This document shows, piece by piece, positions 1-8,508 of a DNA stretch of 64,000 nucleotides. How positions within the stretch are numbered: the first letter of the stretch is position 1; each line of letters begins with the position of its first letter. Made by a program: the position numbers and the translations under genes. Under the pieces are notes generated by a model. The model was not told where the DNA came from and ran no database searches. It was given only the letters and a program-made list of their open reading frames with translations. Origin of the DNA: Segatella copri (lineage in GTDB: Bacteria; Bacteroidota; Bacteroidia; Bacteroidales; Bacteroidaceae); contig NZ_NMPZ01000007.1 in the NCBI RefSeq assembly GCF_002224675.1, positions 93,898 through 157,897 on the forward strand, read 5' to 3'.

Positions 1-860
1 GTAGTGATGAATGTCAGCTCCGTGATGAGCGCCGGGTTTCTGCCGTATTTCAGGCAGAACATGGTGCCGAAGCTAGCCACAGGCATCGCAATCACCACGG
101 TGTTGATATTATTCACCACGTCGCTCACGCCGCATACCTTGAAGAAGAAGTAGAGGCTCAGCGGAACCACTACCAGGCGCAGCAGCGAGGCTACGTAAAC
201 CTTCGGGCTGCCGATAATCTCCTTGAGGGGCAGTTTGGCCATGCTGCTTCCGATAATCATCAGGGCGGCAGGAACCGTTACGTTGCCCACCATCGTTACC
301 GGACGGGCGATGACATCAGGCGTATGTACTCCCAGCGCCACCAGCAGGGCTGCCACGGCAGCCGCAATCAGAGCCGGACTCAGCAATACCTTCGGGTTGA
401 ACTGCTTCACGCTGTATTCGCCCTTGATGAGCATCACGCCAGCCGTGAAGATGAAAAACGTGTTCGGCATGTTGAGCAGGGCGGCGTAGAAGATTGCCTT
501 GGGGCCGAAGATGCTCGAAACGATAGGATATCCGATGAATCCCACGTTGGCAAACATCAGGGCGAAACCGATCATTCCCTGGTCGTCATGGTTCTTACTG
601 ATGAGCCGAGGCACCCCGAATCCGAACACCAGTAATAAGATGTACGTGAGGAAACCTACACCCAGAAGCGGGAGAATGAGCGTGCGGTCGGGCAGTTCAT
701 CTCCCATCACAGACGAGAGCACCAGCAGCGGGCAGGTGATATCTACCACGATGCTGGACAGCTTCTTGTCAAACTTGTCGCCCATATAGCCAAGCTTGCA
801 GGCGACGTAACCTAAAACTACGATGATGAACAGAACCACCATCACTTCCAAATTCTCCAT
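1..860 (-). CDS. AEC family (auxin efflux carrier-like) transporter, 3' end outside window
   Basis: The reading frame opens with ATG at 860-858 (MENLEVMVVLFIIV) and stays open to the window edge, giving about 286 residues; the family usually has about 300, so only the C-terminal end is missing. The protein is almost entirely hydrophobic helices, roughly ten, in two halves, with a polar break around KLGYMGDKFDKKLSS and the helix-breaking stretch ANVGFIGYPIV that is typical of AEC permeases. These are inner-membrane secondary transporters for organic anions or related solutes. It lies 51 nt after the carbamoylputrescine amidase on the same strand, so it may be co-transcribed with the agmatine genes, but the sequence does not show its substrate. 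Family assignment is fairly firm; a link to polyamines is inference from position only. Confidence 0.8.
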   Translation of the reverse strand, partial: MENLEVMVVLFIIVVLGYVACKLGYMGDKFDKKLSSIVVDITCPLLVLSSVMGDELPDRTLILPLLGVGFLTYILLLVFGFGVPRLISKNHDDQGMIGFALMFANVGFIGYPIVSSIFGPKAIFYAALLNMPNTFFIFTAGVMLIKGEYSVKQFNPKVLLSPALIAAAVAALLVALGVHTPDVIARPVTMVGNVTVPAALMIIGSSMAKLPLKEIIGSPKVYVASLLRLVVVPLSLYFFFKVCGVSDVVNNINTVVIAMPVASFGTMFCLKYGRNPALITELTFIT

Positions 861-911
861 TATCCCGAAAATCTAATCTCTTTTATCTTAATCGATAAAA
901 CTTCTTTTACC

Positions 912-1787
912 TTAATCTATGAATCTTCTGGTGATATCGCCGTAGTTCTCGATGCGGCGGTCGCGCAGGAATGGCCACCAGCGGCGTACATCCTCGCTGT
1001 GCTTCAGGTCGATATCCACCACCAGGCTCTCTTCCTCATCATCGCTCGCACGATAGTGAAGCTCGCCCTGAGGACCTGCCACGAAACTGCTGCCCCAGAA
1101 CTGGATTCCGTCGGTCTGACCGCTTGGGTCAGCTTCGAATCCCACTCGGTTTACAGCCACTACCGGCAAACCGTTTGCCACGGCATGGCCTCTCATCACG
1201 GTGGTCCACGCCTCACGCTGGCGCTGCTGCTCCTCCTCTGTATCGTAGGTGGCATAGCCGATGGCAGTAGGGTAGATCAGGATGTCTGCGCCCTGCAGCG
1301 CCATCAGGCGGGCTGCTTCCGGATACCACTGGTCCCAGCACACCAATACGCCGAGCTTGCCCACGGAAGTCTGTATCGGCTTGAATCCAAGGTCGCCAGG
1401 GGTGAAGTAGAACTTCTCGTAGTAGGCAGGGTCATCCGGAATGTGCATCTTGCGGTACTTTCCGGCTATGCTTCCGTCCTTCTCTATCACCACTGCCGTA
1501 TTGTGGTACAGTCCCGGAGCACGGCGCTCGAAGAGCGAAGTAACGATCACCACGCCCAGATCCTTGGCAAGCCTGCCGTAGAATTCTGTAGATGGACCAG
1601 GTATCGGTTCGGCAAGGTCAAAATTCTCTACATCTTCTACCTGGCAGAAGTAGAGCGTGTTGTGAAGTTCCTGCAATACAATGAGTTCTGCGCCACGCTT
1701 CGCCAGGTCGATGATGCCCTCAGCGAGTCGGGTCTTGTTATCGGCGATGTCCGCCGTAATGTGAAGTTGTAATAATCCGAGTTTCAT
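912..1787 (-). CDS. aguB: N-carbamoylputrescine amidase
   Basis: This 291-residue carbon-nitrogen hydrolase converts N-carbamoylputrescine to putrescine, CO2 and ammonia in the cytoplasm. The nitrilase-fold catalytic triad is visible: Glu40 in VLQELHN, Lys113 in KYRKMHIPDD and Cys150 in VLVCWDQWYPE. Length and motifs match the AguB family closely. It starts 25 nt after the end of agmatine deiminase, so the two form an operon covering agmatine to putrescine in two steps. The start is the first ATG, MKLGLLQLH, which begins directly with the first strand of the fold. No competing function seems likely given the neighbour. Confidence 0.95.
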   Translation of the reverse strand: MKLGLLQLHITADIADNKTRLAEGIIDLAKRGAELIVLQELHNTLYFCQVEDVENFDLAEPIPGPSTEFYGRLAKDLGVVIVTSLFERRAPGLYHNTAVVIEKDGSIAGKYRKMHIPDDPAYYEKFYFTPGDLGFKPIQTSVGKLGVLVCWDQWYPEAARLMALQGADILIYPTAIGYATYDTEEEQQRQREAWTTVMRGHAVANGLPVVAVNRVGFEADPSGQTDGIQFWGSSFVAGPQGELHYRASDDEEESLVVDIDLKHSEDVRRWWPFLRDRRIENYGDITRRFID

Positions 1788-1812
1788 TTATGTCTGTGTC
1801 TTTTCTAATACT

Positions 1813-2919
1813 TTATTTAATAGCCCCCTCCGGCAGCTGCATGGTGAGGCAGTGGATGCTTCCGTGCTGGCGGATGATGGTGAGCGAATCTACTCCTATC
1901 ACGTTTCTGTCTGGGAAGGCAAGCTGAATCTGTCGCTTCGCCTCCTCGTCCTTCTCAGGCTGGTTGTACGTAGGATAAATCACGGCACCGTTCAGAATCA
2001 GGAAGTTGGCATAGGTGGCAGGCAGTCTGTCGCCCTTGCTGTTCTTGTCTGTAGTCAGTCTGTCGCCCTCGTCATAGATGGCATCCGGCATCGGGAGCTT
2101 CAGCAGTCGGTAAGGGTATCCCTCGTAGGTGAAGAGCTTCTGCAGCTGCTTCTCCAGCGCCTGGAAGTCCTCATACTGCTCATCCTCCGCATCATCACAC
2201 CCTACATATAATAAGGTGTCGTGCGGAGCCACTCTCACGATGGTGTCGATATGTCCGTCGGTATCATCACCCACCAGATTACCGTGGTCGAGCCATACCA
2301 CGTTTCTTACATGGAAGAAATTCCTGAGCTGGCTGTCGATGTTCTCGCGGGTGAAAGGCTGGTTGCGGTGAGGCGCCAGCAGGCATTGCGATGTGGTGAA
2401 GAGCGTACCCTTGCCGTCGCTCTCTATGCTTCCGCCTTCGAGCACGAAGCCCTGGTGGTTCTCCAGCGCCGCATTGAAGGCTCCCTGATAGTAGAGCTGC
2501 AGATTGATGGCATTGTCCTTTTTCCAGTCGAATTTCTCGCCCCATCCGTTGAACTTGAAGTCGAGCAGATGGATAGGGATGACGTGCGAATTGTGTCTGC
2601 CGCGCGAAACCATGCTGATAGGTCCGTGGTCGCGCGCCCAGGTATCGTTGGTATCCATCTCGTAGAGGTGAACGCGGCTCATCTGTCCCTCCGACAGCTT
2701 TTCGGCGAGCATTCTCTGGGTGCTTTCCAGGATAGGTGTCACCACCAGCAGGTCTTCGTAGCGGGTGATGATGTCTGCGAGCTGCAGATACGTGTTGGTT
2801 ATCTGTCTCAGATACGGCTTCCAGTCCGTTCCGCCGTGTGGCCACGTGAGCATGATGGCGCTCTGTGGTTCCCATTCTGCGGGAAGTGCGAAATCGCAAG
2901 GTAATATTGAGTGATGCAT
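1813..2919 (-). CDS. aguA: Agmatine deiminase
   Basis: This 368-residue guanidino-group-modifying enzyme hydrolyses agmatine to N-carbamoylputrescine and ammonia. Family signatures seen: WPHGGTDW near the N-terminus, WARDHGP around residue 95, EGGSIESDGKGT, the His-containing LDHGNLVGDDTDGHID, and the nucleophile Cys357 in GSIHCLTMQLPEG at the C-terminus. The length is normal. It is the first gene of a minus-strand operon with the amidase and the AEC transporter. A -7 element is present at 2951-2958, about 32 nt before the ATG. The pathway is a route to putrescine from arginine-derived agmatine. Confidence 0.95.
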   Translation of the reverse strand: MHHSILPCDFALPAEWEPQSAIMLTWPHGGTDWKPYLRQITNTYLQLADIITRYEDLLVVTPILESTQRMLAEKLSEGQMSRVHLYEMDTNDTWARDHGPISMVSRGRHNSHVIPIHLLDFKFNGWGEKFDWKKDNAINLQLYYQGAFNAALENHQGFVLEGGSIESDGKGTLFTTSQCLLAPHRNQPFTRENIDSQLRNFFHVRNVVWLDHGNLVGDDTDGHIDTIVRVAPHDTLLYVGCDDAEDEQYEDFQALEKQLQKLFTYEGYPYRLLKLPMPDAIYDEGDRLTTDKNSKGDRLPATYANFLILNGAVIYPTYNQPEKDEEAKRQIQLAFPDRNVIGVDSLTIIRQHGSIHCLTMQLPEGAIK

Positions 2920-2950
2920 AAGCTTTTGTATTTTTAATGTTTTATGCGTG

Positions 2951-2958
2951 CAAATATA
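2951..2958 (-). promoter_or_regulatory. Bacteroidetes -7 element before aguA
   Basis: The minus strand reads TATATTTG, which fits TAnnTTTG, 31 nt before the aguA ATG. A convincing -33 TTTG at the right spacing was not found, so this is a half-supported promoter. Confidence 0.5.
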
Positions 2959-3032
2959 CTAAAAAAATCGGCAACTTACATAATTTTTTGAAAATTTTTA
3001 GTGAAACGCTTGCTAATTTCGTGAGAAATGCG

Positions 3033-3040
3033 TAACTTTG
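3033..3040 (+). promoter_or_regulatory. -7 element before the Nif3-like gene
   Basis: TAACTTTG fits TAnnTTTG and lies 34 nt before the GTG start. It is divergent from the aguA promoter; the shared region between them is very A/T rich. Confidence 0.55.
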
Positions 3041-3074
3041 CAGCCTAAATTATAAAATAAGACATATTAGGAGC

Positions 3075-3932
3075 GTGAAAATAAGAGAAGTAGTTGATGC
3101 CCTTGAACATTACGCGCCTCTGCCCTTGCAGGAAGGATATGATAATGCCGGCCTGCAAGTTGGATTGACAGAGGCGGTAGAAATGTCAGGGGCATTGTTG
3201 TGTCTTGACGTCACTGAGGCGGTGGTGGATGAGGCGGTCCAGAAGGGCTGCAATCTCATCGTAAGCCATCATCCGCTCATCTTCAGAAAGCTTTCCAGGC
3301 TATCGGATGAGAACTATGTGCAGCGCACCGTTCGCAAGGCGATCAAGAATGATGTTACCATCGTCTCCATGCATACCAACATGGATGCAGCGGCAGGCGG
3401 AGTGAACTTCAAGATTGCCGAGAAGCTGGGCCTGAAGAACGTGCAGTTTTTCGGTGGCGAGAAGGAAGTGGATGGCGTGAAAGGCGGCAGCGGCGTGATA
3501 GGAGAGATCTCTGACGAGGATATCCTGAAGGCTGCCCAGGCTGGCAAGCTTTCGGATGAGGTGAAGGAGCATTTCGCCGAAGGTATCGCTGCCGATGACC
3601 TGGTATTGCTGCTCAGGGATCGTTTTGGAGTGGAATGCGTGCAGTGCAACCAGCTCTTGCGTCGCCCTATCCGCAAGGTGGCGCTCTGTGGCGGTTCGGG
3701 TTCATTCCTGCTGGGCGATGCCATTGCGGCGGGAGCCGATGCCTTCATCACGGGCGAGATGAGCTATCACGAGTATTTCGGCCATGAGCAGGAGATTCAG
3801 ATCTGCGTCATCGGCCACTATCAGAGTGAGCAGTTTACCAGCGAAATCTTCCGCAGCATCATCCTCTCTCATTTCCCAGATGCCAAATGCTGCATCTCGG
3901 AGATCAACACCAATCCCATCATCTATTTGTAA
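3075..3932 (+). CDS. Nif3-like dinuclear metal center protein (YbgI/YqfO family)
   Basis: This 285-residue protein of the conserved Nif3 family is predicted to bind two metal ions; family members form toroidal hexamers and their cellular role is not settled. Metal-ligand motifs are visible: VSHHPLIF with His65/His66, SMHTNMDAA with His100 and Asp104, and near the C-terminus TGEMSYHE and IGHYQSE. The length lies between the short form (about 250) and the long form with an inserted domain (about 370), so the insert here is small. The start is GTG at 3075, preceded by TTAGGAG; no in-frame ATG fits better. The zinc-ribbon coiled-coil gene follows after 37 nt, a pairing commonly seen in Bacteroidetes, and the two probably share a transcript. 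Confidence 0.9.
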   Translation: MKIREVVDALEHYAPLPLQEGYDNAGLQVGLTEAVEMSGALLCLDVTEAVVDEAVQKGCNLIVSHHPLIFRKLSRLSDENYVQRTVRKAIKNDVTIVSMHTNMDAAAGGVNFKIAEKLGLKNVQFFGGEKEVDGVKGGSGVIGEISDEDILKAAQAGKLSDEVKEHFAEGIAADDLVLLLRDRFGVECVQCNQLLRRPIRKVALCGGSGSFLLGDAIAAGADAFITGEMSYHEYFGHEQEIQICVIGHYQSEQFTSEIFRSIILSHFPDAKCCISEINTNPIIYL

Positions 3933-3969
3933 AGTAAAAAATAAGGTTTAAAGATAAAATAAAGAAATT

Positions 3970-4797
3970 ATGGCAAAGAAAGATCCTACAGATTTGACAG
4001 TTGAAGAGAAGTTGAAGGCTCTTTACCAGCTTCAGGTAACCTTGTCGGGCATCGACGAGAACCGTGAGTTGCGTGGTGAGCTTCCTCTCGAAGTTCAGGA
4101 CTTGGAAGATGATATCGCCGGTCTCACCACTCGTATCGAGAACATCCAGCGCGAAATCGAGCAGTTCGACCATGCTGTTTACCAGAAGCAGAACGAGATT
4201 GCTGATGCACAGGCTAGCCTGGAGCGCTATCATGCGCAGCTCGATACCGTGAGCAACAACCGCGAGTATGATACCTTGAGCAAGGAGATCGAGTTCCAGG
4301 AGTTGGAAATCGAGCTTTGCAACAAGAAGATCCGCGAGGGCATGGCTAAGATGCGCGAGCGCGAGTTCGACCTCCACAAGGCTGAGGAGAAGAAGGCTGA
4401 CCTGGAGCACGGACTGGTAGAGAAGCGTGCTGAGCTGGAAGACATCCTGGAGGAGACTCACGAGGAGGAGGAGCGCCTGAAGGAGAAGGCTCTCGAGCTT
4501 GAGAAGAAGATTGAGCCACGTCTGCTCGCCAGCTTCAAGCGTATCCGCAAGGGAGCCCGCAACGGTCTGGGCATCGTTTACGTGCAGCGTGATGCATGTG
4601 GTGGTTGCTTCAACAAGATTCCACCTCAGCGCCAGTTGGATATCAAGATGCACAAGAAGATCATCCCTTGTGAGTACTGCGGCCGTATCCTCATCGACCC
4701 AGAGTTGGCAGGTGTGAAGATCGAGACTCCGAATACTGATGAGAAGCCAAAGCGCAAGCGCATTTCCCGCCGCAAGAAGGCTGAGGATGCTGAATAA
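3970..4797 (+). CDS. C4-type zinc ribbon, coiled-coil protein
   Basis: This 275-residue protein has a long charged alpha-helical coiled coil over residues about 10-190 (many E, K, L, Q heptads) and then a zinc ribbon made of CGGCFNK and CEYCGR, four cysteines in two CxxC pairs near residues 210 and 237. The C-terminus is a short basic tail (KRKRISRRKK). This is the conserved bacterial C4 zinc-ribbon family (zf-RING_7 type), found beside Nif3; some relatives have been linked to transcription or nucleic-acid binding, but the role here is not shown by the sequence. It is followed by a strong terminator at 4842-4881. Confidence 0.85.
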   Translation: MAKKDPTDLTVEEKLKALYQLQVTLSGIDENRELRGELPLEVQDLEDDIAGLTTRIENIQREIEQFDHAVYQKQNEIADAQASLERYHAQLDTVSNNREYDTLSKEIEFQELEIELCNKKIREGMAKMREREFDLHKAEEKKADLEHGLVEKRAELEDILEETHEEEERLKEKALELEKKIEPRLLASFKRIRKGARNGLGIVYVQRDACGGCFNKIPPQRQLDIKMHKKIIPCEYCGRILIDPELAGVKIETPNTDEKPKRKRISRRKKAEDAE

Positions 4798-4841
4798 GGA
4801 TAGGAAAAGAGACAAAAGCTTGTAAAAGCGTATAAATGTAA

Positions 4842-4881
4842 AGGAAGCGGCAACCGGAAGATACGGCTGCCGCTTTTTTTT
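4842..4881 (+). terminator. Rho-independent terminator after the zinc-ribbon gene
   Basis: AAGCGGCA pairs with TGCCGCTT, with a further inner CCG/CGG pair, followed by a run of eight T. It ends the Nif3/zinc-ribbon transcript. Confidence 0.85.
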
Positions 4882-4898
4882 CATACGGTTATGCGATA

Positions 4899-4982
4899 TC
4901 AGATGATGATAATCCGAAATCAGATGATGATAACCGAAAATCAGATGATGATAATCTGAAATCAGATGATGGTAATCCAGAT
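4899..4982. repeat. 21-bp tandem repeat copying the 3' end of the DUF5675 gene
   Basis: Four units start at 4899, 4920, 4941 and 4962, exactly 21 bp apart. On the minus strand each contains ATCATCTGAT, and the TGA of the unit at 4962 is the stop codon of the DUF5675 gene. The other three degenerate units lie downstream of the stop. Confidence 0.85.
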
Positions 4983-5522
4983 GCCTTCTCCCTGATTCTC
5001 AGCCGCCTGGATGCGCTTCTTCAGTCGGGTGAGCCAGATGCGGGAGTTCACCACCATGCCCTTCACCTTGTTCTCGCCCACCAGGATGCAGCCCTGGGTA
5101 TCGTCGGGATAGTTGCCGGCATGGATGCGGATGCCCTCGAAACCGGGTACCCCCTGCACATACGGCAGCCACTCCTTGAATCGGGGCGACTTGGTGATGA
5201 GTACACGATACGAGCCCTCGGGGATGGCAGTATGCCCCGGAATCTTTCTTGCCACCTTGCCGCTCTGACGGCTGTACTTGGCATTCACTTCCTCGGGCTT
5301 CAGCGCTATCCCGTTCAGGTTGCGCCACGTAGGCTCCAGGGTGTCACAGAAGTAGCTGTCCTTAGACAACTTCTTCAAGTCGAAAGTATGTTCGAAACTG
5401 CGCTTGTCGCCGGCAGACTTGCCGGAAAGCACCTTGCGCTTCACATCACCATCAGCCAACAGATACAGTCGGCCGATGGTATAAGTATTCTTCTTTGCTA
5501 TACGCTCTAAAACAATTTCCAT
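4962..5522 (-). CDS. DUF5675 family protein
   Basis: This 186-residue protein of unknown function begins at ATG 5522 ([17 protein letters not shown]); an upstream TTG two codons earlier is unlikely. Recognisable family features are [25 protein letters not shown] and [19 protein letters not shown]. The His...GC pattern in the last motif resembles the catalytic motif of L,D-transpeptidases (HxxxxxxSxGC), so a cell-wall role is possible, but this is my reading and not an established assignment. There is no signal peptide or membrane segment. Relatives occur in phage- and mobile-element-like loci of Bacteroidetes. The gene abuts the DUF3987 gene (50 nt) on the same strand. Its 3' end is part of a 21-bp tandem repeat. 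Confidence 0.75.
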   Translation of the reverse strand: MEIVLERIAKKNTYTIGRLYLLADGDVKRKVLSGKSAGDKRSFEHTFDLKKLSKDSYFCDTLEPTWRNLNGIALKPEEVNAKYSRQSGKVARKIPGHTAIPEGSYRVLITKSPRFKEWLPYVQGVPGFEGIRIHAGNYPDDTQGCILVGENKVKGMVVNSRIWLTRLKKRIQAAENQGEGIWITII

Positions 5523-5572
5523 ATACAATAAAAATTTTTCGTTTACAACTCTAAGAGTGAGGCTTCATCATT

Positions 5573-7666
5573 CTAATAATGGGTCTTGAAATAAACTGAG
5601 TCACTGAGTTTCTGAGTCATTGAGTCACTTTCTTCTTTCTCGATATACCCGCGATGCAGCCAGTTTCTCAACATTTTGGCAGTACCCTTGGCGTTCATGT
5701 CGTTTTTCAGACGCAGACTTTCCACCTGCTGATAGCTGAACTTGTCGGGCAGGAATGCCAGGATGCTCGCAGGTCCCTTCTTGCTTTCCTGATCTCCGTC
5801 ACGCTCCGCCTTCTTGATGGCATCGCCGAAGAAACGCATCTTGCAGTAGAGGTCGTAACGCTCGCTCCAGCGGATGAAATCCTCAATCTCAGGCTCCCAC
5901 TGGTAACCGTTCGCCACATAGAGCACACACGCCTTCAGATAGCCGATTACGTTGGCACGGAAACTCAGATTCTCATAGACTCTGTCCTGCGACAGACGGG
6001 AGAATTCCGCATTCTCATCCTTCAGTACCTCGGCAAGATGAAAAGCCTCCTTGCATTCCACCAGCCCCGAAGCCATGCAGAGATTATCAATGTAAGATTT
6101 CAGAGAATTTCTGAATTCCTCATCATAGGTTCCATAGACGGGAATGTCCTCGCCGATGTCTCTTTCCGGGATGGTGCAGAAGTTGATACGGGAAACCGGA
6201 CCGTCGGTCAGCACTCGCTTGAAATACTTGATGCCTTTATGGATGGTGGTAGAAGCATTCCAGTTGAAACGGATGGTGACTCGCTCGGTGACACTTTGTG
6301 TTCCGACTCGTGTTTGTCCATATAAGTTACCTGGGCCAAAGGCGAGGCACATGATGCGGAACTGCTGATAACCGCTACCTTTGAGTGCATCAAACTGGTC
6401 GATTTCGTTCAGCGAAGTATAAAGGAAATGTTCCTTGGCTTCAGCGGTACGCATCACGAAGGCTGGGTTGGTCATATCGGCATCAATCTCCTGGATAATC
6501 AGATTTTCAGGGCGTTTGCGCTTATCCTTGTTGGCACCCTTACGCATCATCTCATCCTTCCATTCCTTCTCACGCTTCAGGTTTTCGGCATCTCTTTTAC
6601 GGATATCCTCCATGATGAAATCGATAGGTTTCTGTACACAACTTTTACCTGCACCGGTGCCTGCAAGCAGACAGGTCATCAGGGTAGCTTCGTGCTCCAC
6701 GTTGTCGATATATCTGAATCTGGTTCTCCAGAGATGGGTAGCGAGCGAAGGAAAAATGGCGTGCGCCACAGCAGGCTGATAGATTTCCGGCGTCTTGGAT
6801 ATCAGCAGCTCCACCAGCTTCGGCAGCTTCTTCGGCATCGGAGGCGGAGCAGGATACTCCTCCTCTTCGCCTTGAGCATTGAGATTTGAACTTTGAACTG
6901 TATGATTAGCATTGCCTGCCATTTGCCCCATAAAGTCCCCCGCCAGGCGTTCCGGGGATTTGCAATCCCCGGCAAGCAAGCTATAGCGAGCTGTCCCCTT
7001 ACCATCAATCGTAAGCCCACGCTTCAAGAAAGCCTCTCTGCGGGCTTTGATCTCCTCATCCGGCAGAACCCCATACCACTCCTTCGAGCGGTAAATCTCG
7101 GAGTCCTTATCCGTGATAAAGATGATTCTCTCCGGCGTGATGCAGCTTTTGTCGTAGGGAATCCCTGCCGCCTCGCAATACGCCTTCTGCGTCTCCTCTA
7201 TCGTCATACCCATCGGCATACGGATATCAATATGCAGCTTCTTTCTAGCCGAATACTCCAGATGCAGCAGCTTCCCCTTCCAAATCGTGTTGCTGCAGTT
7301 CAGCTCACGAGCCTTCTCCAGGGCAGCATCCACATACTCCACATCATCCACATCAATAGTCGTCTGAAAGAGGAAGCTTTCAGGATCCGCATCCTCACTA
7401 GAGCGGTGATTATTCCTGAATCTGTAATAATGAATCGCACGGATAGGCAGCTGTCTTTTCAGCCCCTCCTTCGCTTTCTTCACCGCCTTTTCATCACCAG
7501 CATCTACGCCGGGGATCGCCTTCTCCCCACGTATCTGCGCAATCACACCCTTCAGCCATGGCTGTGCTATCAGGGTGTCATAGACATACAGGGGCTGGGA
7601 AGAGTTCAATCTTCCCATATTGCCCTTGCGTGCCGGATTCAGAGCCATTACTTGTACTGTTCCCAT
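5573..7666 (-). CDS. VirE-N / DUF3987 P-loop protein (BT4734/BF3469 family)
   Basis: This 697-residue protein has two parts. Residues about 20-200 match the BT4734-like VirE N-terminal domain found in primase-like proteins (IDVDDVEYVDAALEKA, HIDIRMPMGMTIEETQKAYC). Residues about 270-640 form a DUF3987-type P-loop ATPase with LLAGTGAGKSCVQ as Walker A and LNEIDQFDALKG as a probable Walker B region. Such proteins may unwind or prime DNA, but no function is proven. In Bacteroidetes they commonly sit near an HU-like gene and a 'smalltalk' peptide gene, as here. The start ATG overlaps the upstream gene by 19 nt. Residues encoded near 6952-6972 contain a palindromic repeat (peptide around GDCKSPERLAGDF), and the last codons are made of an 8-bp repeat that is also found between genes at 10236-10418. 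Confidence 0.8.
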   Translation of the reverse strand: MGTVQVMALNPARKGNMGRLNSSQPLYVYDTLIAQPWLKGVIAQIRGEKAIPGVDAGDEKAVKKAKEGLKRQLPIRAIHYYRFRNNHRSSEDADPESFLFQTTIDVDDVEYVDAALEKARELNCSNTIWKGKLLHLEYSARKKLHIDIRMPMGMTIEETQKAYCEAAGIPYDKSCITPERIIFITDKDSEIYRSKEWYGVLPDEEIKARREAFLKRGLTIDGKGTARYSLLAGDCKSPERLAGDFMGQMAGNANHTVQSSNLNAQGEEEEYPAPPPMPKKLPKLVELLISKTPEIYQPAVAHAIFPSLATHLWRTRFRYIDNVEHEATLMTCLLAGTGAGKSCVQKPIDFIMEDIRKRDAENLKREKEWKDEMMRKGANKDKRKRPENLIIQEIDADMTNPAFVMRTAEAKEHFLYTSLNEIDQFDALKGSGYQQFRIMCLAFGPGNLYGQTRVGTQSVTERVTIRFNWNASTTIHKGIKYFKRVLTDGPVSRINFCTIPERDIGEDIPVYGTYDEEFRNSLKSYIDNLCMASGLVECKEAFHLAEVLKDENAEFSRLSQDRVYENLSFRANVIGYLKACVLYVANGYQWEPEIEDFIRWSERYDLYCKMRFFGDAIKKAERDGDQESKKGPASILAFLPDKFSYQQVESLRLKNDMNAKGTAKMLRNWLHRGYIEKEESDSMTQKLSDSVYFKTHY
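5588..5629 (-). repeat. GAGTCACT-type 8-bp repeat inside the 3' end of the DUF3987 gene
   Basis: The plus strand reads GAAATAAACT followed by four degenerate 8-bp units (GAGTCACT, GAGTTTCT, GAGTCATT, GAGTCACT). It codes for the protein's C-terminal stretch around DSMTQKLSDSVYF. The same block recurs at 10236-10269 (inverted) and 10376-10418 (same orientation). Confidence 0.8.
6952..6972. repeat. Palindromic repeat within the DUF3987 coding sequence
   Basis: CCGGGGATT, loop TGC, AATCCCCGG is a perfect 9-bp stem. Related GGATTGCAAATCC palindromes lie in the HU-smalltalk gap (11331-11349 and 11380-11398). The element is read in frame here. Confidence 0.75.
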
Positions 7667-8082
7667 GCTATATTCTCCTTGAAATGTTTAGCTTTGCCCT
7701 TCATCTCCATCATCTCTTTGTAGAGATATTTCAGAATGTCCGACTTGCTCATCTCCTTCGGAAAAGAGAAGGAAGCGAACACACGCTGCGGCGAGGTACG
7801 GAGGGCACCATGCGAGGTATGGATAATCTCGGTATAAAGCTTCCCGCCCGACTGAGCGTAAGGTTTGAAGTCGAGCTGGTCGCCATGCTCGCCACCGCTG
7901 CAGATCATTCTGCCCGGAATCACCTTGGGCACCTCGCAGATGGTCTCCGCATCGTTCCAGGGAGCCTTGCGGATAGCTACGTTACCACACTCGTCAGTAA
8001 TGATACTGGCATCTACCTTCTGGGCGTTCAAAAGCGCCTGTACAGCAGCCTCTGCAGCTGCAGAAAAACTTTTCTTGCTCAT
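7648..8082 (-). CDS. Hypothetical protein upstream of DUF3987
   Basis: I do not recognise this 144-residue protein. It is soluble, with no signal or membrane segment; the first third looks helical (MSKKSFSAAAEAAVQALLNA), the middle has short strands, and the C-terminus is rich in Lys, Met and Glu (SKSDILKYLYKEMMEMKGKA). It overlaps the DUF3987 start by 19 nt, which suggests translational coupling and a joint function. It starts at the first ATG, 29 nt after the end of the preceding gene. Codon use is similar to its neighbours. Confidence 0.65.
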   Translation of the reverse strand: MSKKSFSAAAEAAVQALLNAQKVDASIITDECGNVAIRKAPWNDAETICEVPKVIPGRMICSGGEHGDQLDFKPYAQSGGKLYTEIIHTSHGALRTSPQRVFASFSFPKEMSKSDILKYLYKEMMEMKGKAKHFKENIAWEQYK

Positions 8083-8111
8083 ATATATTGAAGTTTTAGA
8101 AAGATATGTTG

Positions 8112-8498
8112 TTAATCAAAAATCTGGTCATTGATGGTCAGGATTCTGCCATTGAAGCGGACGTCGATGGGGGTGACTTCTGAATTGTCCGACAGCAGGA
8201 AGACTCCAGAAGCACAGTAACAATGAACAAACATTTTGTTGTTCAAACTGTCCTTGATAAATCCCAGCAACCATTTGGCAATCAACTTATCACCACATTT
8301 CTGCGGGTTCACCATATCGGTCACCATCACCTCATCGCAGAAGAAGGTCTTGCCTCCCGCTGTCAGTACTCTCATCTTTCCATATTGAGGATGCTCGAAA
8401 TAATATGGTTTTATCACGTTCATTATTTGATGTATTATCACGTTGGGACTGCGACCATCCGCTAAATTCCGTACCAGGAAATGGTACCGGTTTTCCAT
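8112..8498 (-). CDS. Hypothetical protein, first gene of the DUF3987 operon
   Basis: This unrecognised 128-residue protein starts at ATG 8498 (MENRYHFLVRNLADGRS). A longer frame exists upstream, but its first codon (TTG 8546) lies inside the -7 promoter element at 8544-8551, and an ATG at 8531 would leave almost no leader; the 8498 start gives a leader of about 40 nt. No domain is evident; short hydrophobic strands alternate with polar turns, and there is a Cys pair in VHCYCASG. It is followed after 29 nt by the 144-residue gene and then DUF3987. A strong hairpin fills the leader (8509-8544), so expression could be attenuated. Confidence 0.55.
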   Translation of the reverse strand: MENRYHFLVRNLADGRSPNVIIHQIMNVIKPYYFEHPQYGKMRVLTAGGKTFFCDEVMVTDMVNPQKCGDKLIAKWLLGFIKDSLNNKMFVHCYCASGVFLLSDNSEVTPIDVRFNGRILTINDQIFD

Positions 8499-8508
8499 AT
8501 ACAGAAAA

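Noticed and set aside
999..1772. Long antisense frame opposite aguB
   Set aside because: It mirrors a well-supported enzyme gene on the other strand and has no family features of its own.
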